This document shows positions 1-5,731 of a stretch of 6,034 nt of DNA, in pieces. The position numbers and the translations under genes were made by a program. The stretch's first letter is position 1, and the number at the start of each line of letters is the position of its first letter. Origin of the DNA: an uncultured Bacteroidales bacterium (GTDB taxonomy: Bacteria; Bacteroidota; Bacteroidia; Bacteroidales; UBA932); NCBI GenBank assembly GCA_946627685.1, contig CAMOVV010000079.1:1-6034 (forward strand), given 5' to 3'. Under the pieces are notes generated by a model, which was not told where the DNA came from, made no database searches, and saw only the letters and a list, made by a program, of their open reading frames with translations.

Positions 1-465
1 CAGGCCGGGATTGACTCGGGGATGAGGCGCTGCATCGGAGCCGCCCGCGAAAGGGCAGAAAAGTCCGGAGTCGCCTCCGCCGCCATCGAACTGGAAGACG
101 GCACCCTCATTTCCGCGGAGACCAGCCCCCTTCTCGGCCCCTGCGCCGCCCTGATACTCAACGCGACGAAAGAGCTCGCCGGGATTCCCCACGCCCTCAA
201 GCTCATCCCCCAGAACATGATAGAGCCCATCCAGAAGACCAAGGTCTCCTATCTCCACGGCCACAACCCCCGCCTGCACACCGACGAGGTTCTCGTGGCC
301 ATCTCCATGCTCAGCCTCTTTGACGAAAACTGCAAAAAGGCCCTCGCCTGCCTGCCGCTCCTGAAAGGATGCCAGGTCCACAGCACGGTGATGCTCAGCG
401 AGGTGGACCGCAAGGTATTCAAAAAGCTCGGCATCGGCCTCACCTGCGACCCTCTCACAGAATAA
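1..465 (+). CDS. DUF1846 (UPF0371) family protein, C-terminal part
   Basis: The reading frame is open from base 1 and codes for the last 154 residues of a protein whose start lies outside the window; the internal ATG at 22 is not a credible start. The sequence matches my memory of the DUF1846/UPF0371 C-terminal region: an 'AAIEL-DG' strand near residue 30, 'LLGPCAALILNA', 'IEPIQK', the highly typical 'NPRLHTDEVLVA' around residues 88-100, 'LKGCQVHSTVMLSEVD' and the ending 'KKLGIGLTCDP'. Full-length members are roughly 500 residues, so about a third is visible. Structures are known for the family, but its biochemical role is not established, so none is assigned. The stop is 5 bp from the next start, which points to co-transcription and translational coupling with the isomerase-like gene. 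No frameshift or internal stop is seen. Confidence 0.9.
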   Translation, partial: QAGIDSGMRRCIGAARERAEKSGVASAAIELEDGTLISAETSPLLGPCAALILNATKELAGIPHALKLIPQNMIEPIQKTKVSYLHGHNPRLHTDEVLVAISMLSLFDENCKKALACLPLLKGCQVHSTVMLSEVDRKVFKKLGIGLTCDPLTE

Positions 466-470
466 GACCC

Positions 471-1679
471 ATGGTTTCGATATACACTCTGACATCCCCC
501 CTCCACGACAAGGCCTCCGTCGATGCTTCCACGCGGGAATTTCTTGACAGCCTGAATGTTGACTACACCCTCAAAGGGGACGATTTCGACGATTACGGTA
601 GCGGGCCGTCCCTGATTTTCGTGCGGACAGGAGGTACCGAAGGCCTGTTCAAAGCCCTTCTGCCCTCCTTGCGGGAAGCCTCCTCCACGGGCTTTCACCT
701 TCTGACTTCGGGGAGGAACAACTCCCTCGCAGCCTCGATGGAAATCCTTTCCTATCTCAGGCAGCAGGGCCTTTCCGGCGAGATAATCCACGGCGAGGCG
801 TCCTATATCCGCTCCCGCATCCTCTCCATTGAAAAGGTGTCACGGGGGCGCCGAATGTTGAAAGACACAAGGCTCGGGGTTATCGGGAAGCCTTCCGACT
901 GGCTGATTTCCAGCGGCGTGGATAAAGACGCCGTTTATCGCAGGCTGGGAATCACCATCGAGGACATTCCCATGGAGGAGCTGCTGGACAGATACAACTC
1001 CATCGGAGAGAACGCGGAGGAAGCGCTGCGGGCCGTGGACGGACGAAACGAAGAAGAGCTGCCAAAGGTTGTCCTCGAATCGCTTCCCGGCGCCTTCAGG
1101 ATATACAAGGCCCTCCGGTCGATTATAGAGGAACGCGGGCTTTCCGGCTTCACCATCAGATGTTTCGACCTTCTTTCCGCGGTACGCAACACCGGCTGTC
1201 TCGCCCTTGCCAGGCTAAACTCAGAAGGATTCGTGGCCGGCTGCGAGGGAGACGTTCCGGCCATGCTTTCCATGATGACAGGACGGGCGGTTACCGGTGT
1301 CAGCGGCTTCCAGGCCAATCCTTCGAGCATCAACCCCGAGACAGGCGAGATGGTCTTTTCCCACTGCACCGTTCCTCTGGACATGGTGGACGGGTTTGCT
1401 CTTGACACCCATTTCGAGTCGGGCATCGGGGTCGGCATCAGGGGCTATCTGCCCGCCGGTCCCGTCACCGTATTCAAGGTAAACGGCGACCTCTCAAGGC
1501 ATTTCATCTGCGAGGGTGAACTCCTCCGGTGCGAGGCCAGGCCCAATCTCTGCCGCACCCAGGCCGTCCTGAAGCTCCCCGCCGAGGCCTCCCGCTACTT
1601 CCTTACCGACCCCATCGGGAACCACCACATCATCCTCCCCGGCCTCCACGCCTCCGAACTGAAGGAACTGCTCGGGTAG
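471..1679 (+). CDS. L-fucose/L-arabinose isomerase-like protein (FucI/AraA C-terminal fold)
   Basis: This gene codes for 402 residues. ATG 471 is chosen because it follows the upstream stop by 5 bp; the open frame runs further upstream but only inside the DUF1846 gene. Residues 1-220 look like the divergent N-terminal Rossmann-like domains of the fucose isomerase superfamily. From about 228 the motifs are strong: 'RCFDLL' (D233), 'TGCLALARLN', 'GCEGDVPA' (E259, D261), 'ANPSSI', 'FSHCTVPLDMV' (H298), 'THFESGIGVGIRG', 'FKVNGDLSRHF' and 'PIGNHHIILPG' (H385, H386). By analogy with AraA, where two Glu and two His bind a divalent metal, D233, E259, H298 and H386 are plausible ligands; this is inference. 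At about 400 residues it is shorter than classical FucI (about 590) or AraA (about 500). A cytosolic aldose-ketose isomerase is likely, with the sugar unknown; a non-catalytic relative is possible. No Shine-Dalgarno sequence is visible, as is normal in Bacteroidetes. Confidence 0.85.
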   Translation: MVSIYTLTSPLHDKASVDASTREFLDSLNVDYTLKGDDFDDYGSGPSLIFVRTGGTEGLFKALLPSLREASSTGFHLLTSGRNNSLAASMEILSYLRQQGLSGEIIHGEASYIRSRILSIEKVSRGRRMLKDTRLGVIGKPSDWLISSGVDKDAVYRRLGITIEDIPMEELLDRYNSIGENAEEALRAVDGRNEEELPKVVLESLPGAFRIYKALRSIIEERGLSGFTIRCFDLLSAVRNTGCLALARLNSEGFVAGCEGDVPAMLSMMTGRAVTGVSGFQANPSSINPETGEMVFSHCTVPLDMVDGFALDTHFESGIGVGIRGYLPAGPVTVFKVNGDLSRHFICEGELLRCEARPNLCRTQAVLKLPAEASRYFLTDPIGNHHIILPGLHASELKELLG

Positions 1680-1685
1680 GGTTGC

Positions 1686-1695
1686 GGGGGGGGGG
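1686..1695 (+). repeat. Homopolymer of ten G
   Basis: Ten consecutive G residues lie 6 bp after the stop codon of the isomerase-like gene. Such tracts are prone to slippage, but this one lies outside any reading frame that I accept, so a length change would not switch a protein on or off. An effect on the 3' end of the upstream mRNA is possible. Confidence 0.9.
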
Positions 1696-1704
1696 CTGCC
1701 TGCG

Positions 1705-1736
1705 GGGTTTTCCTGGCTGAGGGTTTTCCTGGCTCT
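1705..1736 (+). repeat. 16-bp tandem repeat, two copies
   Basis: Two adjacent 16-bp units begin GGGTTTTCCTGGCT (1705-1718 and 1721-1734). The first 14 bases of each are identical and only the last two differ (GA versus CT). This is a simple tandem duplication within the G-rich spacer and has no recognised function. Confidence 0.85.
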
Positions 1737-1762
1737 GGGACGGGTCCCCTGCGGGCTGGGGG
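1737..1762 (+). other. Possible G-quadruplex-forming stretch
   Basis: Four G runs (1737-1739, 1742-1744, 1753-1755, 1758-1762) are separated by loops of 2, 8 and 2 bases, close to the usual G3 quadruplex pattern although the middle loop is one base longer than the common limit. The middle loop contains CCCC, which could instead pair with the flanking G runs; GGGAC and GTCCC (1737-1741 and 1744-1748) form a tight inverted repeat. Confidence 0.35.
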
Positions 1763-1810
1763 CTGCTCGTGGAGCGTTCCGGGCCTTTCCTGCCTCCGGG
1801 ATGGGTTCCC

Positions 1811-1846
1811 TGCGGGCAAGGTGGAATTATATACGGGGGACCTTGC
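1811..1846 (+). repeat. REP-like hairpin element, copy 1
   Basis: The 13-bp sequence TGCGGGCAAGGTG (1811-1823) occurs again exactly at 1873-1885. In this copy GCAAGGT (1816-1822) can pair with ACCTTGC (1840-1846), giving a perfect 7-bp stem around a 17-base loop. A repeated hairpin element close to a RAYT gene recalls REP sequences, the substrates of that transposase family. With only two copies visible, the assignment is an inference. Confidence 0.4.
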
Positions 1847-1872
1847 ACGCCGAAAGCAGTGGGGACGCGATT

Positions 1873-1910
1873 TGCGGGCAAGGTGCCGGCCATATTCTTC
1901 CATCTTGCCC
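1873..1910 (+). repeat. REP-like hairpin element, copy 2
   Basis: This is the second exact copy of the 13-bp element, 62 bp after the first. GGGCAAGGTG (1876-1885) pairs with CATCTTGCCC (1901-1910) to give a 10-bp stem with a single G-U wobble and a 15-base loop, which is stronger than copy 1. It is not followed by a T run, so it is not an ordinary intrinsic terminator. It lies 160 bp upstream of the RAYT start. Confidence 0.45.
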
Positions 1911-2069
1911 ACCTTCCCTTGCACCTCATGGAGAAAATGGCTATCTTCGTGATGAAACCTTATATACCTTGAACATGAAAAACTTTTTTGCTTTCATTTT
2001 TGATGGGGACGCACCGGCCCCGCGACCTTCCGAAGAACAGGGATCCATTCACCTTAACAGCCTGGACAG

Positions 2070-3002
2070 ATGGGATATATAAAGGCCGTCATGCGGCAGC
2101 TCCCTTCCGGCATGAAAAGCGGCGTATTCCCTTTCCACGTCAGTTTCGAAGGTCTGGAAAAGAATATCATCTGCAGGGATGACGAGGATTGCGACACACT
2201 GGTGAAGTGTATTTTTGTCTGCTCCCTGCGGAAGGATGTCATCGTAATAATCTATGCCGTAGTATCAAACCACGCCCATGTCGCCGTGCTCGCAAAAACG
2301 TTTGGAGAGGCAAAAGCCTTTGGGGAAGAGGTAAAAAGAACGTATTCTCAATTGTTCAGGAAACGATATGGCGAAACCAAGGTGCTAAAAGGAACGGACG
2401 TCTGCATTCTGGCCGTGGACACTCTCCCGTATCTGAGGAATGTGCTTTCATACATTCCGAGAAATGCCTTTGATAATGGAGCCACGTCCCTTCTGGACTA
2501 CAAATGGACCGGTTTCAGGGCCTTTTTCCGGCAAGGGAACACATCCGGTTACCGGCTTCCGGTGGCCTCGTTATCAAAGCGGGAGAGCCGGGCTATCATG
2601 CGCACGGGCGACAGTCTGAGGAAAGTGCCCTGGATGCTGAATGCCAACCATGAACTGGAACCGGACAGCGCCTGTGACATTGATTATCTCGAAATGGCAT
2701 TCAACCGCGACGCCTCCTTTTTCTATAAATGCATCGGACTTGTCAACTCTGCGGAAATGACCCAGAAACTGATTGTCGCCCCAAGAATCATGAAGACGGA
2801 TGCCGATTTTTTCAAGGAAATCAATTCAATTTCATTACGATGGTTCCTGACTACGGTTTCAGATTTACCCGCGTCAAAGAAGGCAAGGCTGATTCTATAT
2901 GTCTATCATACAATGAAGACGACGGTACCCCAGCTCGCCCGCTGCTTCGGCATATCCAGAGAAGATGTCGCCCGCCTGCTTCACATCCGGGGCGGAAGTT
3001 AG
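2070..3002 (+). CDS. REP-associated tyrosine transposase-like protein (RAYT, Y1/HUH family)
   Basis: The gene codes for 310 residues. The N-terminal half is a Y1 transposase domain: 'FHVSFEGLEKN' near residue 22, the metal-binding HUH-type motif 'NHAHV' (H68, H70) after a hydrophobic strand, and the helix 'RTYSQLFRKRYG', where Y92 is the likely nucleophilic tyrosine. 'YLRNVLSYIPRNAF' (121-134) and 'DYKWTGF' (143-149) match the family's 'Y..vl.YI..NP' and 'dY.WSSy' motifs. The C-terminus (about 269-307) looks like a helix-turn-helix, with 'VPQLARCFGISREDVARLLH'. RAYTs are usually single-copy housekeeping relatives of IS200/IS605 TnpA that act on single-stranded REP hairpins; no terminal inverted repeats or tnpB are seen here. 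ATG 2091 (M8), preceded by AAAGG at 2081-2085, is an alternative start. Catalytic residues appear intact, so it is probably functional. It sits between the hairpin-rich spacer and a tRNA gene. Confidence 0.85.
   Translation: MGYIKAVMRQLPSGMKSGVFPFHVSFEGLEKNIICRDDEDCDTLVKCIFVCSLRKDVIVIIYAVVSNHAHVAVLAKTFGEAKAFGEEVKRTYSQLFRKRYGETKVLKGTDVCILAVDTLPYLRNVLSYIPRNAFDNGATSLLDYKWTGFRAFFRQGNTSGYRLPVASLSKRESRAIMRTGDSLRKVPWMLNANHELEPDSACDIDYLEMAFNRDASFFYKCIGLVNSAEMTQKLIVAPRIMKTDADFFKEINSISLRWFLTTVSDLPASKKARLILYVYHTMKTTVPQLARCFGISREDVARLLHIRGGS
2081..2085 (+). promoter_or_regulatory. Possible ribosome binding site supporting the ATG at 2091
   Basis: AAAGG lies 5 bases before ATG 2091, whereas ATG 2070 has only a weak purine stretch before it. 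If used, the RAYT protein would be 303 residues. The Y1 fold begins only near residue 19, so both starts keep the domain whole. Confidence 0.3.
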
Positions 3003-3019
3003 GATTCCTTCTTTTTTGC

Positions 3020-3027
3020 TATATTTG
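3020..3027 (+). promoter_or_regulatory. Candidate Bacteroidetes -7 box upstream of tRNA-Leu
   Basis: TATATTTG matches the Bacteroidetes -7 consensus TAnnTTTG exactly. It lies 75 bp before the tRNA and would start transcription near 3034, giving a leader of about 70 bases. No TTTG is found at the proper distance upstream for the -33 box, so the call is tentative. Confidence 0.4.
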
Positions 3028-3047
3028 CCGGTGGAAAAAGGACCGGC
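3027..3047 (+). repeat. Short hairpin after the RAYT gene
   Basis: GCCGGT (3027-3032) and ACCGGC (3042-3047) form a perfect 6-bp stem around a 9-base purine loop, 24 bp after the RAYT stop. There is no following T run. It could be a transcription end for the RAYT gene or a small REP-like palindrome; its sequence is unrelated to the two hairpins upstream of the gene. Confidence 0.4.
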
Positions 3048-3102
3048 CTTCCCGATGCGTCACCCGCTCCCCTTCCCAAGATGCAATCGGATATGGCTCA
3101 AT

Positions 3103-3187
3103 GCCTTGGTGGTGAAATGGTAGACACGAGGGACTTAAAATCCCTTGGCCCGAAACGGCCGTGCGGGTTCGATTCCCGCCCGAGGCA
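3103..3187 (+). tRNA. tRNA-Leu(UAA)
   Basis: All cloverleaf parts are present. The acceptor stem pairs GCCTTGG (3103-3109) with CCGAGGC (3180-3186) with one wobble, and the discriminator is A3187. The anticodon stem AGGGA/TCCCT encloses the loop CTTAAAA, with anticodon TAA at 3136-3138. A long variable arm (3146-3162) with a GGCC/GGCC stem marks a class II tRNA, as expected for leucine. The T arm is GCGGG/CCCGC around TTCGATT (3168-3174). The bases after the discriminator are CAT, so CCA is not fully encoded and must be added afterwards. This tRNA reads UUA and, by wobble, UUG. The gene lies 100 bp after the RAYT stop. tRNA 3' ends are common integration targets, which matters for the region downstream. 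Confidence 0.97.
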
Positions 3188-3188
3188 C

Positions 3189-3243
3189 ATTAAAAACTTT
3201 GTAAACTGCTAATTTTCAAGCACTTATAAAGTCTTTAATTTTT
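3189..3243 (+). terminator. Likely intrinsic terminator of tRNA-Leu
   Basis: ATTAAAAACTTT (3189-3200) pairs with AAAGTCTTTAAT (3228-3239) with a single mismatch, followed by a run of five T (3239-3243). A shorter inner stem TGCT/AGCA (3207-3210 and 3219-3222) could stabilise the 27-base loop. The stem is AT-rich and therefore weak, but the position directly after the tRNA supports the call. Confidence 0.5.
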
Positions 3244-3254
3244 CTATTCACCAA

Positions 3255-3278
3255 ATTTGGTCGCATTTGGTCGCATTT
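3255..3278 (+). repeat. 10-bp tandem repeat downstream of tRNA-Leu
   Basis: ATTTGGTCGC occurs twice back to back (3255-3264 and 3265-3274) and is followed by another ATTT. It lies 68 bp after the tRNA gene in AT-rich DNA. It could be a protein-binding site or part of an old integration arm; nothing else supports either reading. Confidence 0.75.
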
Positions 3279-3410
3279 TCCGTTCATTATTTGAATACGC
3301 CGCTGGTATAATTCAACCAGTTGATAAAGAACATCTTCAATAGCTACCAAGAATACACGTATTATTCAATTATTTTCTTACCTTTGTTAGAACACTAATA
3401 CTCCTCTGAT

Positions 3411-5204
3411 ATGAAACGCCTGGTGTCCATTCTGCTCGTTGTCTTAGAAACCCTATCGTTTGACGCTTATGCCCAAAATACCAGTGTTACTGCGCCGTCC
3501 AATCCCAAAAAGGTGGCCGAATACTGCTATCATTGCGGGTGGGTAAAAACCGGAGAATCGCATCGCAGTGACTGCCCTTATGTGTACGGCAGCAGCAGCG
3601 CCAGCTCGGGAAGCGCGGCCTCTTCCGGCAGCTCTGTCAGGAACGATCCCGCTTTTACGGCGGCCGATGCCGGCATCAACGCCCTCGGCAGCATCCTGTC
3701 CAGTCTAGTAGCATCGGCCTTTGAACCCAAGCAGTCGAAATCATCTTCCTATGACGCGCCCGTGTTAAGCGCAGCGCAAGTGGCCGACCGCCAAGCCAAC
3801 CTTGCCTACTGGATCGATCAGCTGTTTGAAGACCGTGACACCTGGGAGTACGGAGACTATGTCGTGGCCCTTGACGGAGGATATCTGCCAGGAACGGGCG
3901 GGGCCAGGGCCATTACCATCCGAAACAAAATAACAGGAGAGTATATCCTGGGCCCCATCGACCAGAAGATGGCCAACCTGCTGGAAAAGAACAAATTCCC
4001 GGCATATACCATGCTCATCGCACAACGTCCGGAATACACTTCGGAGGACAGTTGGGAAAAAGTGGGACAGCACAATGCCGGAAGAATCAAATTCTTCGAT
4101 TCCTCCAAGCAGGATACGCCCAAAGAACTGGACGGGAAACTGCTGATAGACGGCCGATGGTATTGGCCCAATCCGGAGGCGAAAAAGGGGGTCACCCAGT
4201 TCAGCCAGCGGATGGGCCTGTACGAGATTGACGGGAACCAGCTGAAACCCATATTCCGGATAGAGCCTTCGCCCAATCCGTTCGTGGGAGAGCGTTTTGA
4301 ACTGTTCGGCGACTTCGGCCTTTTCTGTCATTGGCACAAGGCCGAAAGCAAATGGATCGATACCTCTACTGTCCCCAGAAAGGAAATCATCATCCTATTC
4401 ATGGCCTCCGACCTGTACACCCTGGACGGGAAGTTGTTGAGAAAAGACATCATTCATCTGATGCCTTCGGAGGACGGGACGTTCATGTGGTGCCTGGACT
4501 ATGATACTATGGGCGGGACCTTCCGGGACTATCACGAGAACAAGAGAGATTTCTCCGACTATCATTATGCCGCCGTGGATAAAGACATGATCCCGGTACC
4601 CAGGTTTGCAGGATATGATTTCCTGAGCCCGCAAAGGAGAATCGCCGGCCAAACACCCGTCATTGCCGGTAAGGACGGCCAATACGGAGTCGTCCACGAG
4701 GACGGGAAAGTGCTCATCCCGCTGCTATACTTTGATCCGGTTCAGGTGAAACAGGTGCTGAAAACCTATCAGGAGATTGCTTTCAGCATCTGGTATCAGA
4801 ACACGGCCGAAAAACTGCTGAAGGAAAAGGGAGAATTCGAGAAGCAGGAGCATTTTGAAGCCAGGACCAATGACCCTCAGCTACAAAGAGCCTATCTGGA
4901 AGAACAGATGGGCGCCCAGACGGAATCAATGTACCTTTCGGCCATGAAGAAGGACGTCAATATCAGCCTGGGCCGATATGACTCCGAAAAAGAATGCTTC
5001 CCCGTTTACCTCAAGCCTGCCTCCTGGAACAGCTTCTCCCTCCCCATCTCCATTGCCGAGGCACAAGCCTTCAAAGAGGCTTTCGAGCAGATAAAAGATG
5101 ACGCGCTGAAGGACGCATCCTTCTGCATCCGCCACGACGCAATCGCCCTTGACGAGATTACATTTACCCTGCCTTCCGGCAAAACCTATCACGCCAAACT
5201 GTAA
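3411..5204 (+). CDS. Unrecognised exported protein with Cys/His cluster, Ser-rich linker and a WG-like repeat
   Basis: The product has 597 residues and I cannot name its family. Residues 1-21 form a signal peptide (positive start, hydrophobic 'ILLVVL', cleavage after 'AYA' before Q22), so it is exported to the periplasm or surface; there is no lipobox. A Cys/His cluster follows: C39-x2-C42, H51 and C55, which could bind zinc. Residues 60-76 are a Ser/Gly/Ala-rich linker. The middle part (about 130-400) is rich in aromatic residues and short beta-type segments. Residues 419-442 ('GKDGQYGVVHEDGKVLIP') resemble one WG repeat, a unit that normally occurs in arrays. The last part (about 470-597) contains 'GEFEKQEHFEAR' and 'SLGRYDSEKECFPV', a pattern I associate loosely with other secreted bacterial proteins. 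No catalytic motif is visible. It stands alone, flanked by a tRNA spacer and gene remnants, which suggests accessory DNA. The start follows directly from the signal peptide. Confidence 0.85.
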   Translation: MKRLVSILLVVLETLSFDAYAQNTSVTAPSNPKKVAEYCYHCGWVKTGESHRSDCPYVYGSSSASSGSAASSGSSVRNDPAFTAADAGINALGSILSSLVASAFEPKQSKSSSYDAPVLSAAQVADRQANLAYWIDQLFEDRDTWEYGDYVVALDGGYLPGTGGARAITIRNKITGEYILGPIDQKMANLLEKNKFPAYTMLIAQRPEYTSEDSWEKVGQHNAGRIKFFDSSKQDTPKELDGKLLIDGRWYWPNPEAKKGVTQFSQRMGLYEIDGNQLKPIFRIEPSPNPFVGERFELFGDFGLFCHWHKAESKWIDTSTVPRKEIIILFMASDLYTLDGKLLRKDIIHLMPSEDGTFMWCLDYDTMGGTFRDYHENKRDFSDYHYAAVDKDMIPVPRFAGYDFLSPQRRIAGQTPVIAGKDGQYGVVHEDGKVLIPLLYFDPVQVKQVLKTYQEIAFSIWYQNTAEKLLKEKGEFEKQEHFEARTNDPQLQRAYLEEQMGAQTESMYLSAMKKDVNISLGRYDSEKECFPVYLKPASWNSFSLPISIAEAQAFKEAFEQIKDDALKDASFCIRHDAIALDEITFTLPSGKTYHAKL

Positions 5205-5217
5205 GTCTAGGGAAGGG

Positions 5218-5379
5218 ATTCGACGCCAGGCCTCCCTGCAGGATTTCATCCCAGCCGATAATGCGCTTTCCGTGCCCGTTGGCAAAACGCTCCATCCTTC
5301 GAATCATATAGCTCTGCAGCTGCTCTGCGCTCTCCAGTCCTTCGGCCTTCATCCGGGCCTTACAGGCGGGACAGCCATC
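5218..5379 (-). pseudogene. Internal fragment of a GH20 beta-N-acetylhexosaminidase
   Basis: On the - strand about 50 codons closely resemble an internal piece of family 20 glycoside hydrolases: 'CPACKARMKAEGL', then 'LQSYMIRRMERF', then 'GKRIIGWDEILQGGLASN'. Intact Bacteroidetes enzymes read 'CP.CQ.R.K.EGL..E.ELQSYFI.R.E.F...G..IIGWDEILEGGLAPN' followed by a 'VMSWRG' stretch, which is missing here. The catalytic Asp-Glu pair lies upstream of this segment in the family and is absent. The ORF around it (5164-5409) has no credible start, and at its other end it runs into the end of the exported-protein gene in antisense. GH20 enzymes remove terminal N-acetylhexosamines from glycans. This is a dead scrap of such a gene, left by deletion or recombination. 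Confidence 0.85.
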
Positions 5380-5541
5380 GGCTACATCCACGGCTTTGTG
5401 ATTGATCAAGCCAAGAACCTCCTGATGAAAGGGCTAAGCGTTGGCGAAGTGGCCGACCTGCTGGGCTTCGAATATCCTCATCACTTCAGCAGATTGTTCA
5501 AGAAGGTCACAGGCAGCACACCTTCGGAATTCCTGAAATAA
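5362..5541 (+). pseudogene. C-terminal fragment of an AraC-family regulator
   Basis: The last 60 or so codons of an open frame read as the end of an AraC/XylS DNA-binding domain. 'TGGTAIGYIHGFVIDQAKNLL' resembles the end of the first helix-turn-helix and the linker helix, and 'LSVGEVADLLGFEYPHHFSRLFKKVTGSTPSEFLK' is the family signature covering the second helix-turn-helix. The stop at 5539-5541 is in the natural place. The sensor domain and the first DNA-binding helices are missing. Upstream, the frame continues only through antisense GH20 sequence and the end of the exported-protein gene (the open frame begins at 5149), which resemble no regulator. No start or promoter fits, so it is a truncated remnant. 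AraC regulators often control nearby glycan genes, but the two scraps need not come from one locus. Confidence 0.85.
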
Positions 5542-5668
5542 TAGTTACAAACATTCTATTTTATGAAAAGGAAGCGTCATTCTTCCCTTACTGACATATA
5601 ACGCAATAAAAAGACACTAACAGACAGAAATGTTTCCCAAATTTTACCCTATAATCACAAATCTCCGC

Positions 5669-5686
5669 GATAATTATTTAATTATC
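5669..5686 (+). repeat. Perfect 7-bp inverted repeat
   Basis: GATAATT (5669-5675) and AATTATC (5680-5686) flank a 4-base spacer. The element is AT-rich and has no T run of terminator type after it, so an operator-like site is as likely as an RNA hairpin. Confidence 0.55.
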
Positions 5687-5708
5687 AATTATTTCCGCCA
5701 ACAAGTTA

Positions 5709-5728
5709 GTGTTCCCGCCCGGGACACA
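5709..5728 (+). repeat. GC-rich hairpin resembling the tRNA-Leu 3' end
   Basis: GTGTTCCC pairs with GGGACAC with one bulged T, closing a GC-rich stem in an otherwise AT-rich region. In addition, 5712-5728 matches bases 3173-3189 (T arm, acceptor end and following CA of tRNA-Leu) at 15 of 17 positions, in the same orientation. It may be a decayed attachment-site copy, or the match may be chance helped by the palindrome. Confidence 0.4.
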
Positions 5729-5731
5729 AGA

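Larger units (their letters stand above)
1680..2069. other. Non-coding, G-rich repeat region between the isomerase-like gene and the RAYT gene
   Basis: This 390-bp spacer holds no supported gene. Its first 150 bp are extremely G-rich on the + strand: a run of ten G begins 6 bp after the stop codon, followed by a tandem repeat, a possible G-quadruplex and degenerate units about 61 bp apart. One such pair is 1742-1756 and 1803-1817, with 14 of 15 bases identical. The middle part carries two copies of a 13-bp element that can fold into hairpins. The last 120 bp turn AT-richer, with T runs at 1984-1989 and 1997-2001 and a short inverted repeat ATGAAA/TTTCAT (1975-1980 and 1992-1997). Only a partial match to the Bacteroidetes -7 box (CATTTTTG, 1995-2002) was found before the RAYT gene, so no promoter is called. 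Confidence 0.7.

Noticed and set aside
249..791. Long - strand open frame opposite the operon genes
   Set aside because: It is antisense to two convincing genes, resembles no family and is explained by the GC-rich codon pattern of the opposite strand.
935..1438. 167-residue - strand open frame
   Set aside because: It is wholly antisense to the conserved part of the isomerase-like gene and has a Ser-rich, shadow-type composition.
1686..1695. G10 tract as a phase-variation switch
   Set aside because: It lies after the stop codon of the upstream gene and outside any credible coding frame, so no on/off protein switch follows.
1801..2082. 93-residue + strand open frame in the spacer
   Set aside because: It begins inside the repeat region, runs across both hairpin elements and into the RAYT start, and shows no recognisable motif.
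2070..3002. Complete IS200/IS605 insertion sequence
   Set aside because: The length (310 residues) and C-terminal helix-turn-helix fit a RAYT rather than the shorter IS200 TnpA, and no tnpB or clear element ends were found.
3765..4337. 190-residue - strand open frame
   Set aside because: It is antisense to the exported-protein gene, whose signal peptide and motifs support the + strand.
5149..5541. The whole 130-residue + strand frame as an intact small AraC-type gene
   Set aside because: Only the last 60 or so residues resemble AraC; the first part is antisense to the GH20 fragment and overlaps the end of the exported-protein gene.
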